Counted from the first letter of the stretch, positions 8,629 to 18,683 are shown. The stretch is DNA of 64,000 nt from Acidobacteriota bacterium (GCA_016185425.1 JACPNQ010000034.1:124001-188000), one strand, 5' to 3'. Notes: generated by a model from the letters alone, not told the origin. A program made the numbers and translations.

Positions 8629-9624
8629 ATGAGTTATTCGGGGAAGCGGGTCCTGGTCACGGGTGGCCTGGGATTCATCGGCAGCAATCTGGCAGTGCGC
8701 CTGGCTCGCGATGGCGCAATCGTAACCGTGGTCGATTCGGCCGTCCCCGGCTGTGGCGCGAACGAGTTCAACCTCGCCCCCGTCCGCTCCCAAATCACCT
8801 GGATCAACTCCGCCATCGGCGATCTCGACCGCCACCGCACCGCCATCGAAGGCACCGGAATTGTCTTCAACATGGCCGGCGAGATCAGCCACATCAACTC
8901 CATGCGTGACCCCGTTCGCGACCTCGAGCTCAATACGGCGGAGCAGCTTCGCTTCTTGCTGGCGCTTCGCCAAATCTGCCCCGGCGTTCGCGTCATTTAC
9001 GCCAGTACCCGCCAGGTCTACGGCGTGCCGCAGTACCTGCCGATCAACGAAATCCACCCCGTCAATCCAATTGATTTCAACGGCATCCACAAGCACGCCG
9101 CCGCATCCTATCATCGCCTGCTCACAGCGAACGGCGAGATCGATGCAACCATCCTCCGCCTGACCAACATCTACGGTCCGCGCATGGCTCTCAACATTCC
9201 GGAGCAAGGCGTGCTCGGCCACTTCTTCCGCCGCGCCCTTCTCGGCGAGGACATGGAAATCTTCGGTGACGGCCGCCAATTCCGCGATCCTGTCTACATT
9301 GATGACATCGTCGAGGTCTGCCTCATCGCCGGTACGCGCAGCCGTCTGCCCAGCAATACCATGAACGCCGGCGGCATCGAAGCCCTCTCCCTCGCCGCCA
9401 TGGCCGAAATTCTGGCCAACGAAGGCGGCTCCCGAGTCCGCTACCGCCCCTTTCCCGAAGGCCACAAGGCCATCGACATAGGCAGCTTCTCAACCGACAA
9501 CTCTTTCATCCGCGAACAGCTCGGCTGGCAGCCCAAAGTCTCTTTCAGCGACGGCGCGCACCGCACCCTCGCCTACTTCCGCGAACACCGCGAACATTAT
9601 TTACCCCGCACTACATCCAGATGA
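8629..9624 (+). CDS. NAD-dependent epimerase/dehydratase (extended SDR)
   Basis: A 331-residue protein starting at ATG 8629; the frame extends upstream, but only this start leaves the Rossmann motif at its usual place (TGGLGFIG, residues 11-18, GxxGxxG). Further family signs are FNMAGEISHINSM (NAD-binding strand), VIYASTRQVYG (active-site Ser/Thr region) and LRLTNIYGPRM. The usual Tyr of the catalytic YxxxK is replaced by Asn (NGIHK). Similar NGINK-type sequences occur in relatives of the nucleotide-sugar epimerases, so the protein may still bind NAD and substrate. It probably modifies a nucleotide sugar. It is followed by a methyltransferase with a 4-nt overlap, indicating translational coupling. 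Confidence 0.88.
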   Translation: MSYSGKRVLVTGGLGFIGSNLAVRLARDGAIVTVVDSAVPGCGANEFNLAPVRSQITWINSAIGDLDRHRTAIEGTGIVFNMAGEISHINSMRDPVRDLELNTAEQLRFLLALRQICPGVRVIYASTRQVYGVPQYLPINEIHPVNPIDFNGIHKHAAASYHRLLTANGEIDATILRLTNIYGPRMALNIPEQGVLGHFFRRALLGEDMEIFGDGRQFRDPVYIDDIVEVCLIAGTRSRLPSNTMNAGGIEALSLAAMAEILANEGGSRVRYRPFPEGHKAIDIGSFSTDNSFIREQLGWQPKVSFSDGAHRTLAYFREHREHYLPRTTSR

Positions 9625-10370
9625 TGAACCCGGCCGAATTCGCAAACATCGCTAAAGCCGAGAACGACTTCTGGTGGTACCGCGGCATGCGCCACATCAT
9701 GTTCGGTCTCCTCGATCCCATCGCCGCCCAAAAGAAGTTCGGCCGTGTGCTCGAAGCCGGCTGCGGCACCGGCCACTTTGCGCAGGCCCTCGCGCATCGC
9801 TATCACTGGCCCATGTTTCCGCTCGACCTGGGCTGGGAAGGCCTCCAATACGGCAAAGGACTCGGCATCGCCCGCCTCACGCAAGGGGACATCCAAGCCC
9901 TGCCCTACAGCGGCGAAGCATTCGACGCCCTCGTCAGCATGGATGTCATCGTCCACATGCCCTCCGGCGAGGAATCGAACCCCATGCGCGAATTCCATCG
10001 CGTACTAAAACCCGGCGGCCTGCTCGTGCTCCGCGCCTCGGCTCTGGATATCCTCCGCAGCCATCACTCCAAGTTCGCCATGGAACGTCAACGCTTTACG
10101 CGTTCGCGGCTCATCCATCTCGCCGAAGCAACCGGCTTCAAAGTCCTCCGCTGCACCTACGCCAACTCGCTCCTCATGCCAGTCGCCCTCGTTAAGTTCC
10201 GTGTAATCGAACCCCTCTTCGGCGGCGAGCCCCAAAGCGGCGTCCGGCCCGTCGCCCCCTGGCTCGATAAGCTGCTCTTCGCTCCCCTCAAAGCCGAATC
10301 GAAGCTCCTCCTGGCGGGCATCAATCTGCCGGTTGGCCAGTCGCTGATCCTGCTGGCAGAGCGGCGCTGA
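9621..10370 (+). CDS. Class I SAM-dependent methyltransferase
   Basis: A 249-residue protein whose ATG (9621) overlaps the stop of the epimerase gene. Motif I is RVLEAGCGTGHF (about residues 42-53). Motif II/III follow as GDIQALPYSGEAFDALVSMDV, and HRVLKPGGLLVLRA is the post-III strand typical of Methyltransf_11. The C-terminal third has a FTRSRLIHLAEATGF segment common in sugar and polyketide methyltransferases. The substrate is presumably the product of the upstream epimerase, but this is an inference from context. Its last 50 nt overlap the 3' end of the convergent addA gene. Confidence 0.88.
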   Translation: MMNPAEFANIAKAENDFWWYRGMRHIMFGLLDPIAAQKKFGRVLEAGCGTGHFAQALAHRYHWPMFPLDLGWEGLQYGKGLGIARLTQGDIQALPYSGEAFDALVSMDVIVHMPSGEESNPMREFHRVLKPGGLLVLRASALDILRSHHSKFAMERQRFTRSRLIHLAEATGFKVLRCTYANSLLMPVALVKFRVIEPLFGGEPQSGVRPVAPWLDKLLFAPLKAESKLLLAGINLPVGQSLILLAERR

Positions 10371-13300
10371 CCTCCCACTCCCGCCACCCGTCCATCAGCG
10401 GAAAATAGAGCCCCACGCGAATCGGCCGCTGATCCAATCTCCCTACCAACTCCGCATATCCCTGCAACTGGCTCCGGTAGCGATTCAACTCGTTATCCAG
10501 AAAGCCCTCCCTGTCCCCGCCCAAATGCGCGCTCGTCTTGTAATCAATGATCCACCGCATCCCATCGGCCACAAACGAGCGATCCAGTTTCCGCGTATAG
10601 ATATCGTTCCCAAACACCCCGCTCAACTCCCACTCCGAAACAGCCTCATCGTGCGCTGCCAACACCCAGCGCCCACGCTCACTCCGCAAGGTCTGCCGCA
10701 AAGCCTCCATCGCCCGTAGTACGGCTCCGTCCAGACCTGCGCGCGGCACACCCAGGCTGCGCAACTGCGCTCGAATCGCCGGTTCCCGGTCCTCCAGCCG
10801 TTCCTCATCCCAGGCGTCCAAGCCCTGCAGCGCCACCTGTTGCAACACCCGATGCACCACGGTCCCAATCACCCGCAGCGTCTCTCCGCTCCAATCGAAT
10901 TCCGGCGTCTCCTCGTCCACCCGATTCTCCGCCACCTCCCACGCCAACGCCGGTCCCGGCTCAGGCGCCTGCCAGCCATCCGGAACGCGCCGCAAAGGCA
11001 CTCCCCGCGAAACGGCGCCGTCAGCCGCGCCCTGCTGCACAGCCGGGGCAGGGAAGTCGTTCGCCACCGCATGCCACAGCCGCGCGAGAAAGGAGCCCTT
11101 CTTCGGCTCGCTCCCGAACAGGTGCAGCCGTTGTTTTGCTCGCGTCGCGGCAACATACAACACCCGTCCATCCTCATGCTCCCGCTTCTGTCTTGCCAGC
11201 CCCCCCAAATAGGCATAAACCAGGTCGTTGTCCGACCCCGTCTCGCGAATGCATCCAATCACCAGATCGTCCAGCTCATCCCACCGCAACAGATCGATCC
11301 CGCCACTTCTCGGCACGTTCGACAACCCCGCCAGCAGCACATGGTCGAACTCCAACCCCTTTGACTTGTGCACGGTCATGATCTGCACGCGATCGCCCGC
11401 TCCCGGGTCCGGCGCCGCATAGAGCTTCTCCAGTGACTCATCCAACACTGCAAACTCCGGCAGCTCTCCGGCGACATCGAGTTCATCGAGCAATGCAAAA
11501 AAGCGATTCGCATCCTCCTGCTCTGCCGCATCCCGCAAACACGCCGGTCCGCCCAGCTTCCGCCATGTCTCCTCAACATGCCGCCGCAAGCTCTGCCGCC
11601 GCCCATTCGCCAATGCCTCCTGGAACACATTCGCCACACGCAACAATCGCGAACTCTCCAAGCTCCGCAATGCCGCCGGAATCGCCGGCCTCTCGCCAAT
11701 CTTCAACAACTCCGCCAGTGTCAATCCGCACCACGGCGCTCGCAGCACACTCAACCACGCCACACGGTCCGCGGAATGTAATAGCGCCCGCGTCAACGCC
11801 CGCAAGTCCTGAATGATCGAGCGCCCCGCGAGCGGATCCATCTCCACCGCTTGGAAACGAATCCCGCGCCGCTTCAGCTCCGCCACGATCGCGTGCGCAT
11901 CGGCCCGCCGGCGAACCAGGATCGCCACCTTCCCCTCCGTCGCAGCCACCACATCCGCCACAGCCGCCGGTTCTTCCTCCGCCGTAACCGGATGTGGCGC
12001 GACCGCCACTCCATCCAATGCGCCCCTTTGCGCGGAGCTCGGCGAATACCTCACGTCCCCCGTTAGAACCGCCGGAAATACGTCATTGAACCAATCGACC
12101 AGGTTTGCCGACGATCGAAAGTTGGCATTGAGCACAAGGAAAGTAAGCGGCAAACGGCCCAACCCAAATTCCCGAACCTTCGCGAACAACGAAACGTCCG
12201 CCTCCTGAAAGCTATAGATCGATTGCATCGGATCGCCCACCGCGAACACGGTCCGGCCATCCCCAGGCATCCAGTCCGCTGTCAGCCGCTCAAGCAGATC
12301 CAGCTTCGATCGCGACGTGTCCTGAAACTCGTCCAACAGCAAATGCTGAATCCGGAAATCGAGTGCATAAGCCAGCGGCGTCGGCTCCGCGTCTGTGCCA
12401 AGCGCCTGCGTCGCGGACAAAGTCAACTCCACAAAGTCCGACATCCTCCGCTCTCGAAACACCATCCGAAGCTGCGCCACCGCAAGTTGCAGCACGCCGC
12501 ATAGCGCCTCGATGATGCTCCATTGCGCATCCGTATAAGTTGGTGGTGGTACGGAGCGAATGGCAAACAGGCCGGCAATAAGCGCTTCGCTCAACCCGCC
12601 GCATAGCGTCTCCATCTCCTTCTTCCGGGGATGGCCAGGCGGAAAGCCTTCATTCTTCGTGATCCGTCTCCGCGCCTCGCCGTCTTTTGTCAGCAGGAAG
12701 TCCGAAAGCGCACGAAGCCGATCCAACTCGGAATCCCCTTCCGCCTCCCGCCCCGCGCTCCGCATCAACTCCCAAGCCAGCGCCGGAACCTGCGGTCGAA
12801 GCCGCTCCACTGCCCGCTCGCCAATCGCCCGCAAGCTCGCCTCCAGCCGCTCGCGTTCCAGCCCGCCCGCAATATGCCGCAGCCACTGATCACGCTTGGC
12901 GAGCATCTGCATCAACAACTCCGCCGCCCGAGTCAGGTTGTTGTCCAGATGCAGCAGCAACTGCTCCAACTGCGCCCCAAACGGTGTCTCCTGTTCCAGC
13001 AGCCCCAACGTCCGCAATGCCGCCTCATGGTGCAACTCGCTCGGATCGTCGGCCATCGCCGGATAACCGCCCATCCGGCTCATCCACGGCATCTGGCCCG
13101 TCAACGACGCGCATAGCGAATCGATCGTCATCACTCGCAGCCGGGAAGGGTTGTCGAGCAGTCCCCAACCCAACTCCGCATCCCGCTCCAACACCTGCCG
13201 CGCCCGCGCCCCCTCCGCCTTCTGCAGCGCCCCGCTAATCCGCGAACGCATCTCGCCGGCCGCCTTGCGGGTGAATGTAATTGCGACAATCGCCTCCGGC

Positions 13301-13437
13301 GTCTCCACTACGCTCAACAGCGCTAGAAACCGCTGTGTCAGCAACTCGGTCTTGCCCGAGCCCGCCGGAGCCTGTACCAGGAACGACTCGTTGACCGCAA
13401 GCGCGCGCTCGCGAACGTCCGCGTCAGGCGGTCTCAT
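10321..13437 (-). CDS. addA: UvrD/Rep-type helicase-nuclease, AddA-like
   Basis: A 1038-residue superfamily 1 helicase. The chosen ATG (13437) overlaps the end of addB by 14 nt; a GTG 9 nt further upstream is also possible. Walker A is APAGSGKT (residues 23-30), Walker B/motif II is LLLDEFQDTS, motif III is VGDPMQSIYSF, motif V is MTVHKSKGLEF and motif VI is LYVAATRAKQRL. The C-terminus has a RecB-type nuclease domain with MRWIIDYKTS and the QLQGYAELV motif. With AddB it should form the helicase-nuclease that resects double-strand breaks for RecA-dependent repair. The 3' end overlaps the convergent methyltransferase gene by 50 nt. Confidence 0.92.
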   Translation of the reverse strand: MRPPDADVRERALAVNESFLVQAPAGSGKTELLTQRFLALLSVVETPEAIVAITFTRKAAGEMRSRISGALQKAEGARARQVLERDAELGWGLLDNPSRLRVMTIDSLCASLTGQMPWMSRMGGYPAMADDPSELHHEAALRTLGLLEQETPFGAQLEQLLLHLDNNLTRAAELLMQMLAKRDQWLRHIAGGLERERLEASLRAIGERAVERLRPQVPALAWELMRSAGREAEGDSELDRLRALSDFLLTKDGEARRRITKNEGFPPGHPRKKEMETLCGGLSEALIAGLFAIRSVPPPTYTDAQWSIIEALCGVLQLAVAQLRMVFRERRMSDFVELTLSATQALGTDAEPTPLAYALDFRIQHLLLDEFQDTSRSKLDLLERLTADWMPGDGRTVFAVGDPMQSIYSFQEADVSLFAKVREFGLGRLPLTFLVLNANFRSSANLVDWFNDVFPAVLTGDVRYSPSSAQRGALDGVAVAPHPVTAEEEPAAVADVVAATEGKVAILVRRRADAHAIVAELKRRGIRFQAVEMDPLAGRSIIQDLRALTRALLHSADRVAWLSVLRAPWCGLTLAELLKIGERPAIPAALRSLESSRLLRVANVFQEALANGRRQSLRRHVEETWRKLGGPACLRDAAEQEDANRFFALLDELDVAGELPEFAVLDESLEKLYAAPDPGAGDRVQIMTVHKSKGLEFDHVLLAGLSNVPRSGGIDLLRWDELDDLVIGCIRETGSDNDLVYAYLGGLARQKREHEDGRVLYVAATRAKQRLHLFGSEPKKGSFLARLWHAVANDFPAPAVQQGAADGAVSRGVPLRRVPDGWQAPEPGPALAWEVAENRVDEETPEFDWSGETLRVIGTVVHRVLQQVALQGLDAWDEERLEDREPAIRAQLRSLGVPRAGLDGAVLRAMEALRQTLRSERGRWVLAAHDEAVSEWELSGVFGNDIYTRKLDRSFVADGMRWIIDYKTSAHLGGDREGFLDNELNRYRSQLQGYAELVGRLDQRPIRVGLYFPLMDGWREWEVSAALPAGSATGQPAD

Positions 13438-15937
13438 CGTCACCACCCGCCGGCATCGGCCCGCTATCGTAAATCCGGCACAACGAGTGCAGATGGCACT
13501 GCCCGCACGGCTTTCCGTCCTCCTTCGGATCGATGTCCGCCCGCCCTGCCTGAAACTCCGCCCATATCTTCCGGATCACGGCGCGCCACTCCTCCAGTTG
13601 CGCCGCCCAATCGGATTCCTTCACGCCGGGCAATAGATCCTTCGCCGCACCCAGCCCATCGAACTTATGCTCCCCGCGCTTCAACTGTGCAAACGCGATC
13701 GCCGCCGGTGTCTTTGGCATCGCGGCCGCGTACATCGGCAACTGCAAATTGTCTGGCCGCTCGCCCGCCCATACCTTCTTGCTCGGCGCGGTGCTCTTGT
13801 AATCGATCAGCACCAACTCACCGTTCGGCAGCCTGTCGATGCGGTCCGCGCGCGCCTTCACCGGCAAGCCAAGCGGCGACAAGTCGATTTCCGTCTCCAC
13901 ACCGACCACCTCAAAGTCCTCCAGCCGGGAACAATCAAGCTCGATCCAATCCTCCAGAACCCGCCGTAACCGCACACGCTCCAACGCAACCAACTTCTCA
14001 CGCCCAGTGGCTTCGATCTCCGCGCAGCCCTTTACGACAGCGTCCCGCAACGCCGCTTCCATCGCCTCAGAACTCGCGGACGCCAACTGCGACCTCGTCC
14101 TGAACCGCTTCCACAACGATCCCAAAGCCGCATGAAGCGCAATCCCCCGTTCCAGCGCCGACAGGCCAGGCTCCGGCTCGGTCCACTCTTCAGCCCGCAG
14201 CCGCACGGAAGCAAAAGCCCGGAACGGACAAACCGACTGCCAGGTCAGTACACTCGTACCTCCGCGAACGGCGGCCTCGTCGGGCAGCGCCGGCGCCGAC
14301 TCATCCCTCGTCTCTTCCAGTGCCTCGCCAATCGCATATCCCGGATAAACCCGCGCCTCCGGCACCGACTCCGGATAGGGCAGGATCAACCGGCTCGGTC
14401 GCAACTCCTCATCGCCATCGTGCCCCGGATAACTAAACACCACCGATTCCGCGCTCCGAACCAGCCGCTCCGTCACCTCTCGCGCAAACCGCAACTCCCG
14501 CTCCGGCGTCGCGTGCGGCAAATCGAGCTCTCTCTGCAACACTCGCGGCAAAAAAGGATTCGGCTTCGCCGGCGAAGGCCACGCCGTGTCTGTCAAACCC
14601 AGCGCCCACAGCGCGTCGAACTGCGAGCCGGCCGCCTGCAGTGCCTCCAGGATCTGAACAGGCATCTCCGGCGTCTCCGGCTGAAAAATCGCCTCGCCCG
14701 CTAGCTCAGATAGTAGCGATACCGCTTGGGCAAAAGGCATCGGCCCCTCGACCAGATCGAGCGAAGCAAAGTCTCGCAACACTTGCTGCCACCGGGCCAA
14801 TACCTGTCGTTCCGCACTCGATTGTGTCCGTGCTCCCGGCCAGCCGCCCGCCTTCAACAACTCCGGCAACACCCGCGCCCACTCGCCCGGTGACTGCTTT
14901 CGCGGCTGCGCCGCCAACGTCGTAATCGCCCGGCCAATCGATTCCGAAAACACCGGCAAATTGGCCGCTCGTACGCGCGACGCTGTCACCTCCAGCAAAT
15001 TGTCTTCCCGCAATCGCACATCGAGTAATGCCCGCTCATCCGCCGGTCCCCGAAAAAACGGCGACCGTAACAACACCCCAACGCTCCCAATGTCGAGCGA
15101 TCCCGGCAGCCACTTCAAAAACAGTAACGCATCGCCGGCGATCGGCCATTCACGCAATGGCCTGCCCAGCGAAATATTGAAAAGCGGTGTTCCCAACACG
15201 TCTTCAAAAACGGCTTCAACAACCGGCCGCAGCTTTGCCAGGTTCTGCACAACAACGCCAACGGTCCGAGCCTTCCCGTCCTCAAGCAGCGTCCGCGCCC
15301 AACTCGCCGCCGCTTCAATCTCAGCCTTCGCATCCGCATAGCTGCAACGAACAATCCGCCCCGCCGGCCGGGCCGCGCCTGCGTAACTCCGCGGCTTCAA
15401 CTTCGCCAGCAGCCGCCGCTGCGCCGGCGTTGTCTCATCAAACCCATCCAACCAGACTTCGCGAAACATCGGCCCCATCTGCTCCGCCAGCCACAACTCC
15501 CTACGCGCCGCCGGCAGCCAACGTCTGGCGTCCACGCGCTCCTCAAACTTCCGCGCCCACTCGCGAAAGCGCGCCGTATCCTCCGAGCTTCCGAATGCCT
15601 CATGATCCAGCGGCAACGCATACTGCTGGCACAGCGTCCAGGCTTGCGCCGCACTCTCCGCTGTCGCTTGTTCGTCGAGCAGCGGCCCGCCATCGATAAC
15701 CTTCCGCCAGCCTCGCCGTTCCACAAAACCGCTCGGAAGGATGCGGTCCGGCAGCAACGCATCGATCGACTCGCCCACCCAATCCTGCCACGCCCGTACG
15801 GCCGGCGCCGCCCACGCCCTCCGCCCCGCGGCTACCTGCGCATCTTCATAAACCCGCCGCCAGTGCCGGGCCAACCGCCGGTTGGCCGTGAGCAGAAGCG
15901 CACCCTGTCCCAGCGCAGTGAGTAGCGTATCCTGCAT
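13424..15937 (-). CDS. addB: AddB-like PD-(D/E)XK nuclease / inactivated helicase subunit
   Basis: An 837-residue protein from ATG 15937 (MQDTLLTALGQGALLLTANR); an in-frame GTG/ATG further upstream would run into the divergent NIPSNAP gene. The N-terminus has LLLTANRRLARHW where helicases have a Walker A, so this subunit is probably ATPase-dead, as in the 'probable DNA repair protein' branch of AddB. The C-terminal nuclease core is visible as ADRIDRLPNGELVLIDYKS and LQLPMYAAAM. A cysteine upstream (SVCPFRAFA) plus CGQCHLHSLC near the C-terminus match the four-Cys Fe-S staple of AddB nucleases. It is co-transcribed with addA. Confidence 0.88.
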   Translation of the reverse strand: MQDTLLTALGQGALLLTANRRLARHWRRVYEDAQVAAGRRAWAAPAVRAWQDWVGESIDALLPDRILPSGFVERRGWRKVIDGGPLLDEQATAESAAQAWTLCQQYALPLDHEAFGSSEDTARFREWARKFEERVDARRWLPAARRELWLAEQMGPMFREVWLDGFDETTPAQRRLLAKLKPRSYAGAARPAGRIVRCSYADAKAEIEAAASWARTLLEDGKARTVGVVVQNLAKLRPVVEAVFEDVLGTPLFNISLGRPLREWPIAGDALLFLKWLPGSLDIGSVGVLLRSPFFRGPADERALLDVRLREDNLLEVTASRVRAANLPVFSESIGRAITTLAAQPRKQSPGEWARVLPELLKAGGWPGARTQSSAERQVLARWQQVLRDFASLDLVEGPMPFAQAVSLLSELAGEAIFQPETPEMPVQILEALQAAGSQFDALWALGLTDTAWPSPAKPNPFLPRVLQRELDLPHATPERELRFAREVTERLVRSAESVVFSYPGHDGDEELRPSRLILPYPESVPEARVYPGYAIGEALEETRDESAPALPDEAAVRGGTSVLTWQSVCPFRAFASVRLRAEEWTEPEPGLSALERGIALHAALGSLWKRFRTRSQLASASSEAMEAALRDAVVKGCAEIEATGREKLVALERVRLRRVLEDWIELDCSRLEDFEVVGVETEIDLSPLGLPVKARADRIDRLPNGELVLIDYKSTAPSKKVWAGERPDNLQLPMYAAAMPKTPAAIAFAQLKRGEHKFDGLGAAKDLLPGVKESDWAAQLEEWRAVIRKIWAEFQAGRADIDPKEDGKPCGQCHLHSLCRIYDSGPMPAGGDDETA

Positions 15938-15980
15938 CACAAGAAGACACCATTGTACCGGGGCGATATACTCGAAACCT

Positions 15981-16406
15981 ATGCGTACGCTGTTACTGCT
16001 GTGCACGGCCTTCGCCGCCGCCGCTTTCGCCCAGACACCCGCCCCTTCCCCATCTCTGAAAACTACCGGCAAGTTTTACGAGCTCCGCATCTATCACGCT
16101 GCGCCCGGCAAGCTCGAAGAGCTCCACGACCGCTTCCGCAAGCACACGAATAAGCTCTTCGTGAAGCACGGTATGGAAATCGTCGGCTTCTGGGGTCCGA
16201 CCGAAAAAGAAAAAGGCGCCTCCAGCGACCTCATCTACATCCTTGCCTATCCGAGCCGCGAGGCCCGTGAAGCATCCTGGAAAGCCTTCCGGACCGATCC
16301 CGACTGGATCGCCGCGAGCAAGGCCTCCGAAGCCAACGGCAAGCTCGTCGACAAAGTCGACTCCGTCTACATGAACGAAGTCGACTACTTTAAGGCCAAG
16401 AAGTAA
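15981..16406 (+). CDS. NIPSNAP family protein, exported
   Basis: A 141-residue protein from ATG 15981 with a Sec signal peptide (MRTLLLLCTAFAAAAFAQT, cleavage near residue 18). The mature part has the ferredoxin-like NIPSNAP signature: YELRIYHAAPGKLEELHDRF, then FVKHGMEIVGFWGP and LIYILAYPSREAREASW. In Bryobacteraceae these small secreted proteins are frequent. The function is unknown. Only 43 nt separate it from the divergent addB start, so the two promoters must overlap. The following MDR reductase begins 6 nt after its stop. Confidence 0.88.
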   Translation: MRTLLLLCTAFAAAAFAQTPAPSPSLKTTGKFYELRIYHAAPGKLEELHDRFRKHTNKLFVKHGMEIVGFWGPTEKEKGASSDLIYILAYPSREAREASWKAFRTDPDWIAASKASEANGKLVDKVDSVYMNEVDYFKAKK

Positions 16407-16412
16407 TCCGCC

Positions 16413-17390
16413 ATGCGCGGCTGGCTCATCACCAGATCGGACGGCAACATCGATGTCCGCTTCGGCGAAATCGACGACGCCTGGCTGCCCCCGGGCGATG
16501 TCCGAATTCGCGTCGCATGGTCCAGCCTCAACTACAAGGACGGCCTCGCCATCACCGGTCAACCCGGTGTCGTGCGCTTCTTCCCCATGGTTCCCGGTAT
16601 CGATCTCGCCGGCGTCGTTGCAGAGTCGTCATCGCCCGAGTTCGCCACCGGCGATAACGTCCTCGTGACCGGCTGCGGTTTGAGTGAAAGGGTTTGGGGC
16701 GGCTACGCCGAGCAAGCTCGCGTCCCCGCCGATTTCGTCGTACCTCTGCCGCCCGAGTTCACTCCCCGCCAGGCCATGGCCATCGGCACTGCCGGCTTCA
16801 CGGCCATGCAATGTGTCGACGCGCTCGAACACCACGGCCTCCGCCCCGGCGGCCGTGATGTTGTGGTGACCGGCGCCGCCGGTGGCGTCGGCTCGATAGC
16901 CGTTGCTCTGCTTGCCGGCAAAGGCTATCGCGTTGCCGCGAGTACCGGACGGCTCGAAGAATCGGAGTACTTGAAGCGTCTCGGCGCCGCTGAAATCATC
17001 GATCGCGCCGAACTTTCGGCGCCCGCTACTCGCCCCATGGAAAGCGAGAGATGGGCCGGTGCAGTCGATACGGTCGGCGGCGAGACGCTCGCCGGAATCA
17101 TTCGCACGCTCGCGCACGGTTGTTCCGTCGCCGCGTGTGGCCTGGCCGGCGGCGCAAAGCTAAGCACCACGGTGCTCCCCTTCATACTCCGCGGCGTGAA
17201 TTTGCTCGGCATCAACTCGGTCGAAGTCCCCAATGCCGAACGGCGCCGTATCTGGTCTCTGCTCGCCAACTACCTCGACCGCGACCTCCTCGACTCTCTG
17301 ACAACCGAGTCTGATCTCGAATCCCTCCCCGACGCCGCGAAGCGGATCCTAGCCGGCCAGGTCCGCGGCCGCATCGTCGTGCGCCTCTAG
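16413..17390 (+). CDS. Zinc-less MDR oxidoreductase, YhdH/YhfP (acrylyl-CoA reductase-like)
   Basis: A 325-residue medium-chain dehydrogenase/reductase. SSLNYKDGLAITGQPGVVRF and FPMVPGIDLAGVV near the N-terminus are signatures of the YhdH/AcuI branch. The Rossmann nucleotide-binding motif VTGAAGGVGSIAVALLAGKG lies near residues 150-170. There are no structural zinc cysteines. Members reduce acryloyl-CoA or quinone-like enones with NADPH; the true substrate here is unproven. It sits 6 nt after the NIPSNAP gene and its last 42 nt overlap the convergent MFS transporter gene. Confidence 0.9.
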   Translation: MRGWLITRSDGNIDVRFGEIDDAWLPPGDVRIRVAWSSLNYKDGLAITGQPGVVRFFPMVPGIDLAGVVAESSSPEFATGDNVLVTGCGLSERVWGGYAEQARVPADFVVPLPPEFTPRQAMAIGTAGFTAMQCVDALEHHGLRPGGRDVVVTGAAGGVGSIAVALLAGKGYRVAASTGRLEESEYLKRLGAAEIIDRAELSAPATRPMESERWAGAVDTVGGETLAGIIRTLAHGCSVAACGLAGGAKLSTTVLPFILRGVNLLGINSVEVPNAERRRIWSLLANYLDRDLLDSLTTESDLESLPDAAKRILAGQVRGRIVVRL

Positions 17391-18683
17391 CGCGGCCTTC
17401 TCGATATCGACACGGCTCAACAGCGCGAAGCCGATGACGAAGAAAATGCCGAGCGACAACGCCGCCAGCCGGTAACTCCCGGTCATCTGCAGCGCCAGCC
17501 CGAAAACAAGCGGCCCCAACCAACTCGTGCCTTTATCGGTGATCTCGTACAGGCTGAAATATTCGGCCTCCTTGCCCACCGGAATCATCAGCGAGAACAG
17601 CGACCGGCTCAGCGCCTGGCTCCCTCCCATCACAATGCCGACCAGCGCCGCCATGATGAAAAACTCAGCCGCCGTCGACACCGACAGGTAGATATAAAAG
17701 AGGACACCGGTCCAAATGACGAGCGCGCCGAGCACCGTTCGCTTCGCCGTGAACTTGGCGCTGATCCAGTTGAACAACATGGCTCCCGCAAACGCCACGA
17801 ACTGTACCATCAGGATCGCGAGCGTCAACTGCTCCATCGGCATCTTCAATTCATCGCTGCCGAACTGTCCCGCCATCGCGATCACTGTCTGAATCGCATC
17901 GTTGTACGTCAGATACGCCGCCAGAAAAAGCAGCGTCCGCGGCTGCCGGCGCAGGCGCCGCAAGGTGTGTGTGAACTGCCGGAAACCAACGCCAAGCAGC
18001 GACTCGCCCGCCGGCAACGCACGCTGCGCGCCGCGGTTCGTCAACACTGCCATCGGAATCAGTGTGAACAGGGCCCACCACACTCCCGCGCTGCCCATGC
18101 TGATTCGCACGGCCATGCCTTTCGTGATGCCGAGCTTATCGGCGAAAGACAGGAACGCCAGATTCAACGCGAGCAACAACCCGCCGCCGAGATATCCGAT
18201 CCCCCAACCTTTCGACGAAACGCTGTCGCGTTCCTCCGGCGCGCTGATCTCAGGCAGGAACGCGTTGTATATCACCATCGACGCGCCGAACGTGAGATTC
18301 GCAATCAGAAACAACGCCGCGCCGAGCAGGTAGTTCGATCCCTCGACAAAGAACAAACACATCGTCGCGGCAGCGCCGGTGTAAGCCAGCGCGCCGAGAA
18401 TCTCGCGCTTGCGCCGCCCATAGTCGGCAATTGCGCCCATCAGCGGCAGCACGAACACCTGCGTCAACACCGACAGCGACACTAAGTAACCCCAGAGTGA
18501 GCGCGGATCGATGTGCAATCCGAAAGGATGTAAGTATCCATCTGGCCCCGCCGCCGCCTTCGCGATCGCCGTCAGATACGGACCGAGAAACAGCGTGACA
18601 ACCGTCGACGAATAGGCCGAGTTGGCCCAGTCGTAAACAAACCAGGCGCGCTGCTCACGTACCGGCGAAGCCACAGTTTGCAA
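17349..18683 (-). CDS. MFS transporter, UMF1/Atg22 family
   Basis: A 444-residue polytopic membrane protein (about 11-12 helices). The N-terminal RAWFVYDWANSAYSSTVVT is the diagnostic UMF1/Atg22 motif, followed by PLMGAIADYGRRKREIL, the MFS loop 2-3 signature. The most upstream start is TTG 18683; a GTG 9 nt downstream is the alternative. Family members are putative amino-acid or metabolite effluxers; the substrate here is unknown. The C-terminal tail (EAHDDAAADLAG) overlaps the convergent MDR gene by 42 nt. Confidence 0.9.
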   Translation of the reverse strand: MQTVASPVREQRAWFVYDWANSAYSSTVVTLFLGPYLTAIAKAAAGPDGYLHPFGLHIDPRSLWGYLVSLSVLTQVFVLPLMGAIADYGRRKREILGALAYTGAAATMCLFFVEGSNYLLGAALFLIANLTFGASMVIYNAFLPEISAPEERDSVSSKGWGIGYLGGGLLLALNLAFLSFADKLGITKGMAVRISMGSAGVWWALFTLIPMAVLTNRGAQRALPAGESLLGVGFRQFTHTLRRLRRQPRTLLFLAAYLTYNDAIQTVIAMAGQFGSDELKMPMEQLTLAILMVQFVAFAGAMLFNWISAKFTAKRTVLGALVIWTGVLFYIYLSVSTAAEFFIMAALVGIVMGGSQALSRSLFSLMIPVGKEAEYFSLYEITDKGTSWLGPLVFGLALQMTGSYRLAALSLGIFFVIGFALLSRVDIEKAALEAHDDAAADLAG

